This document shows, in pieces, positions 16,423-25,277 of a DNA stretch of 64,000 nucleotides. A model generated the notes under the pieces. The model saw only the letters and a list, made by a program, of their open reading frames with translations, searched no databases and was not told where the DNA came from. Source of the stretch: Hyphomicrobiales bacterium. GTDB taxonomy: Bacteria > Pseudomonadota > Alphaproteobacteria > Rickettsiales > JACKKO01. Both the position numbers and the translations under genes were made by a program. The stretch's first letter is position 1. Every line of letters begins with the position of its first letter. Where the stretch lies: positions 620,001 to 684,000 of the forward strand of contig JACKKO010000001.1 of assembly GCA_024236395.1 (NCBI GenBank), given 5' to 3'.

Positions 16423-18333
16423 ATGATCACGATCACCCTGCCTGATGGCACCGCGCGCACCTATCCCACGCCGGTAACCGGGTTGGATGTGGCAGCCAGT
16501 ATTGGCGAGGGGTTGAAAAAGGCTGCGCTGGCGGTGGAGCTGGATGGTGAACTGCGTGACCTGACGCGGGAAATTGAGCGCGATGCCCATATCCGCATCA
16601 TCACCGCGCGTGATCCGGAAGGGCTGGAGCTGATTCGCCACGATGCCGCGCATATTCTGGCGGAGGCGGTGAAGGAGCTTTACCCTGATACGCAGGTGAC
16701 GATTGGCCCGGCCATTGAAAACGGGTTCTATTATGATTTTGCCCGTAAGGAACCGTTTACGCCCGACGATCTGGAAACGATCGAGAAGCGGATGCAGGAG
16801 ATCATTGCCCGTGATGAGCCGATTGTCCGTGAAGTGTGGGATCGTGACGAGGCGGTAAAATTCTTCAAAGCGCAGGGAGAAGCCTATAAAGCTGAGATTA
16901 TTGGCGATCTGCCGGAAGGTGAAGTGATTACGCTCTATCGTCAGGGCGATTTTATTGATCTGTGCCGGGGGCCGCATGCGCCGTCCACCGGGCGGGTGCC
17001 TGCCATCAAGCTGATGAAAGTGGCCGGGGCGTACTGGCGCGGCGATCACCGCAATGAAATGCTGCAGCGGATATACGGAACGGCATGGCCGGATGCCAAG
17101 CAGCTGCGGCACTATCTCACCATGCTGGAAGAAGCCGAGAAGCGCGATCACCGGCGCTTAGGGCGTGAGCTGGATCTGTTCCATATCCAGGAAGAAGCCG
17201 TCGGGCAGGTGTTCTGGCACGATAAGGGCTGGACACTCTATCAGGCTTTACAGCACTATATTCGCAATAAACTACGCGCCAATGATTACCAGGAGGTGAA
17301 AACACCGATCCTGGTGGATCGTGTGTTGTGGGAAGAATCCGGGCATTGGGATAAGTTCCGGGAGCATATGTTCACGGCGGAATCCGAGGAAAAAATCCTC
17401 GCCATGAAGCCGATGAATTGCCCCTGCCATGTGCAGATCTTTAAAATCGGCACTAAGAGCTACCGCGACCTGCCGCTCAGGATGGCGGAATTTGGGATGT
17501 GCCACCGTAACGAGCCCTCCGGGGCATTACATGGGCTGATGCGGGTGCGCGGCTTTACGCAGGACGATGCCCATATTTTCTGTACCGAAGACCAGATTAC
17601 GTCGGAAACAGTGGCGTTCTGTCAGCTCCTGCTGGAAGTATACAGGGAGTTGGGCTTTGACGAGGTGCGGGTGAAATTCTCTGATCGGCCGGAAGTTCGT
17701 GCCGGGGATGATGCCATCTGGGATAAAGCGGAAAGCAGCCTGAAGGAAGCCGTGGAGGCCACGGGGCTGGAATATACGCTGAATCCGGGGGAAGGGGCGT
17801 TCTATGGCCCGAAGATTGAATTCGTCCTGCGCGACGCCATTGGCCGGGACTGGCAATGCGGGACGTTGCAGGTGGACTTTGTCCTGCCGGAACGGCTGGG
17901 TGCGGAATATATTGGGGCGGATGGGGCAAAACATCGCCCGGTCATGCTGCACCGTGCAATTCTTGGTTCGTTTGAACGGTTTATTGCCATCCTGATTGAG
18001 CAATATGCCGGAAAATTCCCACTATGGCTGGCACCAGTGCAGGCGGTGGTATCGCCCATTACCAGCGAGACAGACACCTATGCCGAGGAGGTGATGGCTC
18101 TGCTGCGCGAAGCTGGAATCCGTACGGAAATCGATTTGCGGAACGAAAAAATCAATTATAAGGTGCGGGAACATTCCCACCGGAAAATCCCGTATATCCT
18201 TGCCGTTGGCGCGCGGGAGGTACAGGAACGCACAGTTGCTGTGCGGGAACTGGGTAAGCAGGGACAAGAAACGCTTGCACTTGACGCTGTGGTAGCTAAA
18301 CTAAAGGAACAGGCAACCGTACCGGGAGTCTGA
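16423..18333 (+). CDS. thrS: Threonyl-tRNA synthetase
   Basis: Class II aminoacyl-tRNA synthetase, 636 residues, full length. The N-terminal TGS domain (ITITLPDGTARTYPTPVTG) is followed by the editing domain with RHDAAHILAEAVKELYP. The catalytic core has ENGFYYDFAR, the Zn-site MNCPCHVQIFK, motif 2 FGMCHRNEPSGALHGLMRVRGFTQDDAHIFC and motif 3 around HRAILGSFERFIAILIEQYAGKFPLWLAP. The C-terminal anticodon-binding domain ends near IPYILAVGAREV. It is followed 36 bases on by infC, a common pairing. Confidence 0.97.
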   Translation: MITITLPDGTARTYPTPVTGLDVAASIGEGLKKAALAVELDGELRDLTREIERDAHIRIITARDPEGLELIRHDAAHILAEAVKELYPDTQVTIGPAIENGFYYDFARKEPFTPDDLETIEKRMQEIIARDEPIVREVWDRDEAVKFFKAQGEAYKAEIIGDLPEGEVITLYRQGDFIDLCRGPHAPSTGRVPAIKLMKVAGAYWRGDHRNEMLQRIYGTAWPDAKQLRHYLTMLEEAEKRDHRRLGRELDLFHIQEEAVGQVFWHDKGWTLYQALQHYIRNKLRANDYQEVKTPILVDRVLWEESGHWDKFREHMFTAESEEKILAMKPMNCPCHVQIFKIGTKSYRDLPLRMAEFGMCHRNEPSGALHGLMRVRGFTQDDAHIFCTEDQITSETVAFCQLLLEVYRELGFDEVRVKFSDRPEVRAGDDAIWDKAESSLKEAVEATGLEYTLNPGEGAFYGPKIEFVLRDAIGRDWQCGTLQVDFVLPERLGAEYIGADGAKHRPVMLHRAILGSFERFIAILIEQYAGKFPLWLAPVQAVVSPITSETDTYAEEVMALLREAGIRTEIDLRNEKINYKVREHSHRKIPYILAVGAREVQERTVAVRELGKQGQETLALDAVVAKLKEQATVPGV

Positions 18334-18369
18334 ACTTAGTACGCGTTAACAACAAACAGGAGAACTGGT

Positions 18370-18888
18370 ATATCTACCTCCAAAGACCAAGGGCCTCGTA
18401 TCAACGAGGATATCCGATCCCCCACAGTCCGATTGATTGATCACGAAGGAACGATGCTCGGCGATATGCCGGTTGCAAAAGCATTACAGAGTGCAGAAGC
18501 TGCAGGGCTGGATCTTGTAGAGCTGAATCCCAACGCAAACCCGCCGATCTGTAAGTTGCTGGATTACGGTAAATTCCGTTATGAAGCACAGAAAAAAGCT
18601 AAAGAAGCCAAGAAGCATCAGAAGGTTGTGCAGATTAAAGAAATCAAGCTGCGTCCCACCATCGATCAGCATGATTACGATGTGAAGCTGCGCAATACCC
18701 GCCGCTTTATTGAGGAAGGAAACAAGGTGAAAGTCACCTTGCGATTCCGTGGCCGGGAAGTGGTACACGAGGAGCTGGGCTTTAATGTATTAAAACGTCT
18801 GGCAAAGGATGTGGAAGATATTGCCCGCGTGGAGGTGGCTCCGCGCCTCGATTCCCGCCAGATTACCATGATGCTGGCGGAGAAATAA
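18370..18888 (+). CDS. infC: Translation initiation factor IF-3, start codon ATA
   Basis: IF-3 blocks premature 50S joining and checks the start codon in the P site. 172 residues. GPRINEDIRSPTVRLIDHEG is the N-terminal domain opening, followed by AGLDLVELNPNANPPICKLLDYGKF and, in the C-terminal domain, KEIKLRPTIDQHDYDVKLRNTRRFIEEGNKVKVTLRFRGRE. No in-frame ATG, GTG or TTG exists between a TAG at 18337 and the conserved domain. The ATA at 18370 follows AGGAG at a spacing of seven bases. Non-canonical starts (AUU in E. coli) underlie infC autoregulation, so an ATA start is biologically sensible. A later TTG at 18433 would remove conserved residues. Confidence 0.92.
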   Translation: MSTSKDQGPRINEDIRSPTVRLIDHEGTMLGDMPVAKALQSAEAAGLDLVELNPNANPPICKLLDYGKFRYEAQKKAKEAKKHQKVVQIKEIKLRPTIDQHDYDVKLRNTRRFIEEGNKVKVTLRFRGREVVHEELGFNVLKRLAKDVEDIARVEVAPRLDSRQITMMLAEK

Positions 18889-18898
18889 GTAGCCTTCC

Positions 18899-19678
18899 TT
18901 ACATACCCCGCTTACGTTGCTCTTTCAAAAACACCATACCACTGACCGGGATGGAGAGGGTATATAGTACGCCCACACTCATCAGCGTTAACCAGGGTTC
19001 GCTGATAAACAGGATGAAAAGCAACCCAGCCGCTACCAGCACCAGCGAAGCATATTCGCGCTTTACAACGGTTTTCTTGAAGGAGAACGTAGGGATACGG
19101 CTGACCATCATCAGTGCCACCACGGCGAGCCACAGGCAAACGAACCAGGGCTTCTGGAACAATACCATATGCGGTGCCAGATCCGGATAATCGGCGAGAA
19201 CAAAGGTCAACATCAGGGGAGCGAGCGCCATCAATGCCCCTGCGGGTGCAGGAATGCCCACAAAATAGTGATCCGACCAGGGTGGAGTTTTTTCTTCGTC
19301 CAGTTCTGAGTTGAAGCGTGCCAGGCGGATGGCCCCGCATATGGCAAAGAATAATGCCAATGCCCATCCTACAGCCTTGATATCATGCGTGACCCATAAA
19401 TAGCTGATGAAGCCCGGTGCAACCCCAAAGTTCATGAAATCCGAGAGCGAATCCAATTGTGCGCCGAAGTTACTGGTGGATTTCAACAGGCGCGCCAGCC
19501 GTCCATCCATGGCGTCAATACAGGCAGCAATCAGAATAAATGCCACGGCCAGTTCCCAGCGGGCATCCAGCGCATAGCGCATACCTGTCATCCCGGCGCA
19601 CAGGCCAAGCAATGTCAGCATATTGGGTGTTAGCCTTGCCAGATGAAGTGTACGGGAACTGTCCTGTGGTGTTTCCAT
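18899..19678 (-). CDS. pssA: CDP-diacylglycerol--serine O-phosphatidyltransferase
   Basis: Makes phosphatidylserine from CDP-diacylglycerol and serine in the inner membrane. 259 residues with about eight hydrophobic segments. The CDP-alcohol phosphotransferase motif DG-x2-AR-x8-G-x3-D-x3-D is present as DAMDGRLARLLKSTSNFG followed by QLDSLSD. It is downstream of psd on the same strand (32 bases apart), so the pair make phosphatidylethanolamine in two steps. Its 3' end is 10 bases from the convergent infC stop with no obvious terminator between. Confidence 0.95.
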   Translation of the reverse strand: METPQDSSRTLHLARLTPNMLTLLGLCAGMTGMRYALDARWELAVAFILIAACIDAMDGRLARLLKSTSNFGAQLDSLSDFMNFGVAPGFISYLWVTHDIKAVGWALALFFAICGAIRLARFNSELDEEKTPPWSDHYFVGIPAPAGALMALAPLMLTFVLADYPDLAPHMVLFQKPWFVCLWLAVVALMMVSRIPTFSFKKTVVKREYASLVLVAAGLLFILFISEPWLTLMSVGVLYTLSIPVSGMVFLKEQRKRGM

Positions 19679-19710
19679 AGCCGTATTCTAGCAGTGCAGA
19701 AGGGTTCCGC

Positions 19711-20415
19711 CTAGTGCTTAATACCTTTGCGCTTTTTATGTTTGCCTTTCAGGTCTGCCAGCACAGTTTCGCCGCCGATCATACGCTGGCCTTCCAGTAC
19801 CAGCGGGGTGATATCTTCTGGTAAATAAACGTCCACACGGCTGCCAAATCGAATAATGCCAAACACTTCGCCAGTATGGACTTTCTGTTCCTCTTGCAGA
19901 TCGCATACAATGCGGCGGGCAATGAGTCCGGCAATCTGTACAAACACAATGTCTTTACCATCCTCGGTGGTGACCATGCACACTTGCCGCTCATTTTCCT
20001 CGCTGGCTTTATCCAGTGTGGCATTAAGGAACTTTCCGGCGTGGTAGACCAACTTACTGATTTTTCCGGAAACCGGCACACGGTTCACGTGTACGTCAAA
20101 CACACTAAGGAAAATACTAATCCGGGTCAGTGGCTCTTCGCTCATTTCCAGCTCCGGTGGGGGCGGGGCATGCTCAATACGCGAAACGACACCATCGGCC
20201 GGACTGAGGACAAAACTGGGTTCATCCGGGCTAATGCGGTAGGGGTTACGGAAAAAATACACGCACCAGGCGGTGGCAATGAGTCCGAGTACACCCAGCG
20301 GTTCCAAAATAAGCGCTAAAATGACACTGACAACAGCAAAAATCGTGATGAACAGGTAGCCCTCACGGTGAATAGGCACCATGATGTGCCGAATTGTATC
20401 TTGAATGATATTCAT
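19711..20415 (-). CDS. psd: Phosphatidylserine decarboxylase proenzyme (short type)
   Basis: Converts phosphatidylserine to phosphatidylethanolamine. 234 residues, the short PSD type found in alphaproteobacteria. An N-terminal membrane pair (residues ~15-50) precedes the catalytic part with NPYR, LSPADGVVSRIE and FLSVFDVHVNRVPVSG (His of the active site). The self-cleavage site is in GIIRFGSRVDVYLP, between Gly and Ser, where the new N-terminal Ser becomes the pyruvoyl group. It heads the psd-pssA operon. It is divergent from a 48-residue ORF at 20502. Confidence 0.95.
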   Translation of the reverse strand: MNIIQDTIRHIMVPIHREGYLFITIFAVVSVILALILEPLGVLGLIATAWCVYFFRNPYRISPDEPSFVLSPADGVVSRIEHAPPPPELEMSEEPLTRISIFLSVFDVHVNRVPVSGKISKLVYHAGKFLNATLDKASEENERQVCMVTTEDGKDIVFVQIAGLIARRIVCDLQEEQKVHTGEVFGIIRFGSRVDVYLPEDITPLVLEGQRMIGGETVLADLKGKHKKRKGIKH

Positions 20416-20501
20416 TTTCCAGAATTTATTAGTTAAATATTTACTTTTTCTAAGGTATTTGCCATACTCAGTATCTCAAACACCCTGCCATAGGAGGCAT
20501 A

Positions 20502-20648
20502 ATGGCAAACACCACCCACGTCAATGAAGAAAGGGATGCCGGTGAGGCACTTTTCATGGATCAGTTGATCTATTTGTTGCAGTTGGAGGGGCATACCATT
20601 ACGCCTGAAATGCTGGATCAGGTGATGTACGGGCAGGTTGAACAATAA
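20502..20648 (+). CDS. 48-residue ORF preceding the zeta-like kinase
   Basis: Short acidic protein (begins MANTTHVNEERDAGEALFMD, ends YGQVEQ), predicted mostly helical with a hydrophobic LIYLLQL stretch. It has a near-perfect ribosome site (AGGAGG, six bases before the ATG). The stop is only six bases before the ATG of the 722-residue protein, so the two are co-transcribed and perhaps coupled. Size and position are those of an antitoxin or effector partner, but nothing in its sequence proves that. A reading frame on the opposite strand covers the same bases but has no comparable ribosome site. Confidence 0.6.
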   Translation: MANTTHVNEERDAGEALFMDQLIYLLQLEGHTITPEMLDQVMYGQVEQ

Positions 20649-20654
20649 CGCCGA

Positions 20655-22823
20655 ATGTCAATATTTAACCACCCTACTGAACATGAAACCCTGATGGCAC
20701 TGGCCCGCGCACGGGATCTTTATAAAAAATTTGAGTTTGAATTTGGGCACGCGGATACCCAAAATGTCGGTATCTTGATCAAAACGTTTTATGATGTACA
20801 TACGGCGTTATTTGGCAAAGAGACATTTATAGAACGTGAACAAAGGCCGGGTGAGGTAGTTGGTAGTCCTCAGAAATACATGCCTGATATACAAATAAAA
20901 TCCAGCATCACGAATATTTTTTCAAACTTCATGGCGCTTTTTACGGATGATAATGGATTTAGACTTCGCGGTGATGAATTGACAAAAAGCTTTCTTGAAC
21001 ATGCTGCCGAAACCTATGTATCGTTAAGAGATCTTGAGCCATTTGGTGCAGATACGACGCTTACACTGAACATCTTTTTCTCACTCCTTAATAAATATCC
21101 CGGTATGCCTAAGCCAGATATGCTGGATTTCCGGCGGTTGGATGCCAGTGACTTGCAGATATTAGATAAAGGGGATGTTAGGGAGGTGGTGCCGCTATTT
21201 GAGAAAATGAACGATACCAGCCGGACGCCATACCCACCTGCGGTATCGGAACGTTTCCACAAATGGGAAGATAAGGCAGAGGTTATTTTAGGCTTACGCT
21301 TCTTAAAACATGAAGAGAATGGAACAACCTATCTGGTGACACGGCATGGTGGGCTGGTGCCGATGGCAAATGTCAAAAGAAGCCTGGAAGAGCATTTGCA
21401 CAGAGACGGGTTTGTAGAAGATTTTTATATTCCTGAAAATAAAATCGAAAAATATTTAGATGAAAAATTGAGAAAAAAGGCCTTTGAGAAAAAGAAAGGC
21501 ATTGATGGCATGGTGTACGATGCTGATAAAGGGGTACCGCTTATCTGTATGGATATGAACCCGTTGACCGGCTTGAACCGCCATCTCAACCACCCCATAT
21601 TCGTTTCGTGGCTTGAAAAACAATTCACCTCGCCGGGGCAGAATCTCTACTCCCTTAGGGATAAGGATTCCCCGTTTGTTCAGGGCATCATAGAAAAAGC
21701 ATATGCAGAAGGTGACCGGTTTGGCCGGATGGCAGAAATTGCGGTGGAGCATATGCATGCGGTGCTGACGAACGTGGTGGATCCGGCCAAAGAGCGTGCG
21801 GTCGCGGGCAAGACAAAAGTTAAGAATAAAACGGCAACCATTACCATGGGTATCCCCGGCAGTGGAAAATCCATGCTGGAGGGAGAGAATGTGGTGATCG
21901 CCGGACTGGATGGGCCGCGCGCCGAGAGCGATATCTATCATATTCTGCAAATGCTTGGCCATCAGGCGGATGATTATTTGGCCGTTGAAGAAATTGCTGC
22001 GACAATCAGGCAGTTTACAATAGATAAAGTGCTGGGCGAGATTAATAAGGACGGTAAAGCGCATAATCTTCACTATGATGGGACGGGAATTGTTTTTGTA
22101 CCCCGCTATGCGCGTTTGGCAACAAGGTGCAAGGAAGCCGGATACAGAGTGGAGGTGAAGGCATCCACTGCGATGCTGGCTAATCCGGAGGATCGCCCAG
22201 ATGTGGGAACAACAATTCTGGAACGGATATATCATCGGGCGTTGCACTCTGAAGAAAAACGCGTAATGATCTGGCGTGTACCCTTGGAAAAGGCCGTGGG
22301 TTTATTCCACTCTGTCATGCTTGCTGCTGGGCATCCCGATGTCGATGCCTTTCAACTCCATGACAATGCCATAGAGTCAGGTAAAAGCTATGTGATGGCA
22401 GAGATGCATACGATTAATCTTGAAACACTTGCAGTACTGAAAAAGGCAAAACAGGAAGGTAAGCTACTGGAGACACTGCGTACAACACACGATGTAGAAG
22501 GAAAGCTGCTTTTTGAAGATCAGCCAACGCGTTCCCGTCCGCTCTATGAAGCGAATGTCAATGTGATGCAATTTACTGTAGGTGGTCAGCAACGGATTCT
22601 GGTCATTAATAACATGGTGCGCTTCATGGACCTTATGGAGCAGGCATTGATTTTTAAAGACGCGCAGGGGCCTGATGATGTGTGTTTTATTGATAAATCA
22701 CAACCGTACCTAGTGCCGGAAATGTACTTTCCTGAGCGTTATTTGCGTAAACCATCATCAAGCCATGTGATGCGCCTACAGCAGCCACCAAATAATTATC
22801 TGGATCAGATTGGACGCAACTGA
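20655..22823 (+). CDS. Large protein with zeta-toxin-like P-loop kinase domain
   Basis: 722 residues, no signal peptide. Residues 399-406 are a Walker A motif, GIPGSGKS. About 70 residues later comes HYDGTGIVFVPRYARLATRCKEAGYRVEV (Asp475 near its start), which matches the Asp and helix after it in zeta-toxin-type kinases. Zeta toxins phosphorylate UDP-N-acetylglucosamine in characterised systems; related domains also occur in bacterial effectors. The first ~380 residues are not recognised. A stretch around residue 120-145 (YVSLRDLEPFGADTTLTLNIFFSLL) has the look of a Fic fold but lacks the catalytic HPFxxGNGR residues. The C-terminal ~150 residues are also unassigned. It is a lone two-gene unit with the 48-residue ORF upstream; no other toxin or secretion gene is near. 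Confidence 0.7.
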   Translation: MSIFNHPTEHETLMALARARDLYKKFEFEFGHADTQNVGILIKTFYDVHTALFGKETFIEREQRPGEVVGSPQKYMPDIQIKSSITNIFSNFMALFTDDNGFRLRGDELTKSFLEHAAETYVSLRDLEPFGADTTLTLNIFFSLLNKYPGMPKPDMLDFRRLDASDLQILDKGDVREVVPLFEKMNDTSRTPYPPAVSERFHKWEDKAEVILGLRFLKHEENGTTYLVTRHGGLVPMANVKRSLEEHLHRDGFVEDFYIPENKIEKYLDEKLRKKAFEKKKGIDGMVYDADKGVPLICMDMNPLTGLNRHLNHPIFVSWLEKQFTSPGQNLYSLRDKDSPFVQGIIEKAYAEGDRFGRMAEIAVEHMHAVLTNVVDPAKERAVAGKTKVKNKTATITMGIPGSGKSMLEGENVVIAGLDGPRAESDIYHILQMLGHQADDYLAVEEIAATIRQFTIDKVLGEINKDGKAHNLHYDGTGIVFVPRYARLATRCKEAGYRVEVKASTAMLANPEDRPDVGTTILERIYHRALHSEEKRVMIWRVPLEKAVGLFHSVMLAAGHPDVDAFQLHDNAIESGKSYVMAEMHTINLETLAVLKKAKQEGKLLETLRTTHDVEGKLLFEDQPTRSRPLYEANVNVMQFTVGGQQRILVINNMVRFMDLMEQALIFKDAQGPDDVCFIDKSQPYLVPEMYFPERYLRKPSSSHVMRLQQPPNNYLDQIGRN

Positions 22824-22948
22824 TTTGCAGTTGCAACAATCCCCTTTCTGCTTGCTATTGCCCGGCATTGCACGTATCCTAATTTCATAGCGATGGTTGC
22901 AGGCTGGCAGCTATCTTTTGTACCTGATTTTCAAGGAGTTTCTTCCGT

Positions 22949-23980
22949 ATGGTGACCCCCGAAGCTGTGATACGAAAAGCCAAACAGCTGGAACATAAGG
23001 GGAAATCTGCGCTGCAAAAGGACGAAGCACTCACATGCTACCGTATGATGCTGCTCATCCGCCGCTTTGAGGAAAAAGCGGGGCAGCTTTACGGTATGGG
23101 GTTGATTGGTGGTTTCTGCCATCTGTATATCGGTCAGGAAGCGGTTGTCGTAGGCATGCAAAGCTGTGTCGGCGAGGGCGATAGCGTGATTACCAGCTAC
23201 CGCGATCATGGGCATATTCTCGCCTGCGGAAGCGATCCGAAAGCTGTCATGGCGGAGCTAATGGGCAAGGAAACCGGTATTTCCAAAGGGAAAGGCGGTT
23301 CCATGCATATGTTTGATACCGCGCGCGGGTTTTATGGCGGCCACGGGATTGTGGGTGCGCCGGTGCCACTGGGGACGGGGATCGCGTTTGCCAATAAATA
23401 TCGAAAAACCGATCGTGTGTGTCTGACCTACTTCGGTGACGGGGCGGCAAATCAGGGGCAGGTGTACGAAGCGTTTAACATGGCGTCACTGTGGAAACTC
23501 CCAGTAATCTATATTATCGAGAATAATGAGTATGCGATGGGCACCAGTGTAGCGCGCTCATCTGCTACCACAGAGCTGTATCAGCGTGGTGCGTCGTTTG
23601 GCATTGAAGGCAGGCAGGTCGATGGAATGGATTTGCTGAAAGTGCGTGAAGCCGGACTTGAGGCGGTGGAGCATGCACGCAGTGGTGCCGGACCGATTAT
23701 CCTGGAAATGAAAACCTATCGTTACCGTGGGCATTCGATGTCCGACCCGGCAAAATACCGTTCGCGTGAGGAAGTGGAAAATATTCGTGAGACACGCGAT
23801 GCAATTACCCATTTTAAAGATTTTATCCTGGAGCAAAAATTCGCCGGGGAAGCGAATCTGAAAGAAATGGATAAGCAAATTAAAGCAGACATGAACGCAG
23901 TGGCGGAATTTGCCAAGGTTAGTGATGAACCGGAAGTATCGGAGATGTATACAGATGTATATACATCTGGAAAGGAATAG
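22949..23980 (+). CDS. pdhA: Pyruvate dehydrogenase E1 component, alpha subunit
   Basis: Thiamine-diphosphate-dependent decarboxylation of pyruvate, together with PdhB. 343 residues. YRMMLLIRRFEEKAGQLYGMGLIGGFCHLYIGQEAV is the family opening, YRDHGHILACG and GKGGSMHMFD follow, and GDGAANQGQVYEAFNMASLWKLPVIYIIENNEYAMGTS is the ThDP-binding motif (GDG to NN). RYRGHSMSDPAKYRSREEV contains the regulatory/phosphorylation-loop equivalent. A strong AAGGAG-type ribosome site is present. It is first of the pdh operon that runs to 28930. Confidence 0.96.
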   Translation: MVTPEAVIRKAKQLEHKGKSALQKDEALTCYRMMLLIRRFEEKAGQLYGMGLIGGFCHLYIGQEAVVVGMQSCVGEGDSVITSYRDHGHILACGSDPKAVMAELMGKETGISKGKGGSMHMFDTARGFYGGHGIVGAPVPLGTGIAFANKYRKTDRVCLTYFGDGAANQGQVYEAFNMASLWKLPVIYIIENNEYAMGTSVARSSATTELYQRGASFGIEGRQVDGMDLLKVREAGLEAVEHARSGAGPIILEMKTYRYRGHSMSDPAKYRSREEVENIRETRDAITHFKDFILEQKFAGEANLKEMDKQIKADMNAVAEFAKVSDEPEVSEMYTDVYTSGKE

Positions 23981-23981
23981 C

Positions 23982-24230
23982 ATGATGCCAAGACACTATT
24001 ATCTCACAATGCTTTGCATACTGCTTGTGCCATTTTCAGTAATGGCACAAGGGAACCCGCTGGATCAATGTTTTGATGGCATTACGAATTTCACCGATAT
24101 TACGCTGGATGATTTACTGGCTTGTGTGGACGTGATGAAGGCATTTGGCCAAACAATTCTGGATTGGTTCCTTGCCCTGCTTTCCGATTTTCTGGATTAC
24201 TTTTTTGGCAGTGACCCCATAACAACATAA
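23982..24230 (+). CDS. Small secreted or membrane protein inside the pdh operon
   Basis: 82 residues. A signal peptide is visible (YYLTMLCILLVPFSVMAQG, cleavage likely after MAQ or MA). The mature part has two Cys (CFDG and ACVDV) and an amphipathic/hydrophobic C-terminus with FGQTILDWFLALLSDFLDYFFGSD. It starts one base after the pdhA stop, with an AAGGA ribosome site in the pdhA end, and stops 15 bases before pdhB, so it is an integral part of the operon. Family not recognised. A secreted peptide is unexpected among cytosolic enzyme genes. Confidence 0.65.
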   Translation: MMPRHYYLTMLCILLVPFSVMAQGNPLDQCFDGITNFTDITLDDLLACVDVMKAFGQTILDWFLALLSDFLDYFFGSDPITT

Positions 24231-24245
24231 AGGAAAAGTAAATCT

Positions 24246-25232
24246 ATGACAGAGGCCACTGTACGTGTAGCGCTGCGTGATGCCATGGCAGAGGAAATGC
24301 GCCGTGACCCGGAAGTGTTTGTCATGGGCGAGGAAGTGGCGGAATATCAGGGTGCGTATAAGGTAACGGAAGGGCTGCTGCAGGAATTTGGTGCCGACCG
24401 TGTGATTGATACGCCGATTACCGAGCATGGCTTTGCCGGGCTGGGAGTGGGTGCGGCGATGGCCGGTCTGAAGCCGGTAGTGGAATTCATGACCTGGAAT
24501 TTCGCGATGCAGGCGATTGACCATATCATCAATTCAGCGGCGAAGACGCTTTATATGTCTGGTGGGCAGGTACGCTGTCCGATGGTATTCCGTGGGCCGA
24601 ACGGTGCGGCGGCGCGGGTGGCAGCGCAGCATTCACAGTGCTATGCCAGCTGGTATGCCCATGTGCCGGGGCTGAAGGTGATTGCACCCTATACGGCAGC
24701 CGATCATAAAGGACTGATGAAGTCCGCGATACGTGACCCGAACCCGGTGATTTTCCTGGAAAATGAAATTCTCTATGGCCAGAGCTTTGAGGTGCCTGAT
24801 GTTGAAGATCATCTGGTGCCGATTGGTAAGGCCGCCGTGGTGCGCGAAGGCAAAGATGTCACCATCACTGCCTTTTCTCTGCCGGTAAAGCATGCGCTGG
24901 ACGCCGCGGAGGAATTGGCAAAAGAGGGGATTAATGCAGAAGTGATCGATCTGCGCACGCTGCGTCCGCTGGATACGGAAACTATCCTGCATTCCTTACG
25001 CAAAACACACCGGCTGGTCACGGTGGAGGAAGGCTGGCCATTTGCCGGAGTTGGGGCGGAAATTGCCGCTATGGTGATGGCAGAGGGGTTTGACGAGTTG
25101 GACGCACCCGTGCTGCGCGTGACGGGAAAGGATATTCCGCTGCCCTATGCCGCCAACCTGGAAAAACTCGCCCTGCCGCAGGTGCAACACATTATCGATG
25201 CTACAAAGCAAGTATGTTATCGTAGGTGTTAG
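24246..25232 (+). CDS. pdhB: Pyruvate dehydrogenase E1 component, beta subunit
   Basis: 328 residues, opening TVRVALRDAMAEEMRRDPEVFVMGEEVAEYQGAYKV. FGADRVIDTPITEHGFAGLGVGAAMAGLKPVVEFMTWNFAMQAIDHIINSAAK is diagnostic, as are GPNGAAARVAAQHSQ and the C-terminal VTVEEGWPFAGVGAEI. It pairs with PdhA to form the E1 heterotetramer. There is no N-terminal lipoyl domain, which several alphaproteobacterial PdhB proteins carry. An AAGGAAAAG ribosome site precedes the ATG. Confidence 0.96.
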   Translation: MTEATVRVALRDAMAEEMRRDPEVFVMGEEVAEYQGAYKVTEGLLQEFGADRVIDTPITEHGFAGLGVGAAMAGLKPVVEFMTWNFAMQAIDHIINSAAKTLYMSGGQVRCPMVFRGPNGAAARVAAQHSQCYASWYAHVPGLKVIAPYTAADHKGLMKSAIRDPNPVIFLENEILYGQSFEVPDVEDHLVPIGKAAVVREGKDVTITAFSLPVKHALDAAEELAKEGINAEVIDLRTLRPLDTETILHSLRKTHRLVTVEEGWPFAGVGAEIAAMVMAEGFDELDAPVLRVTGKDIPLPYAANLEKLALPQVQHIIDATKQVCYRRC

Positions 25233-25277
25233 TCCTCAACCTTTCTCTTATACGTTAATTCTTATGAAAGATTAGAT

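Noticed and set aside
20433..20645. 70-residue minus-strand frame opposite the 48-residue ORF
   Set aside because: The plus-strand ORF has AGGAGG and sits in operon position; the minus-strand frame lacks a ribosome site.
21014..21100. Active Fic domain in the 722-residue protein
   Set aside because: The stretch LEPFGADTTL lacks the catalytic His and the GNGR part of the motif; fold similarity is possible, but activity is not supported.
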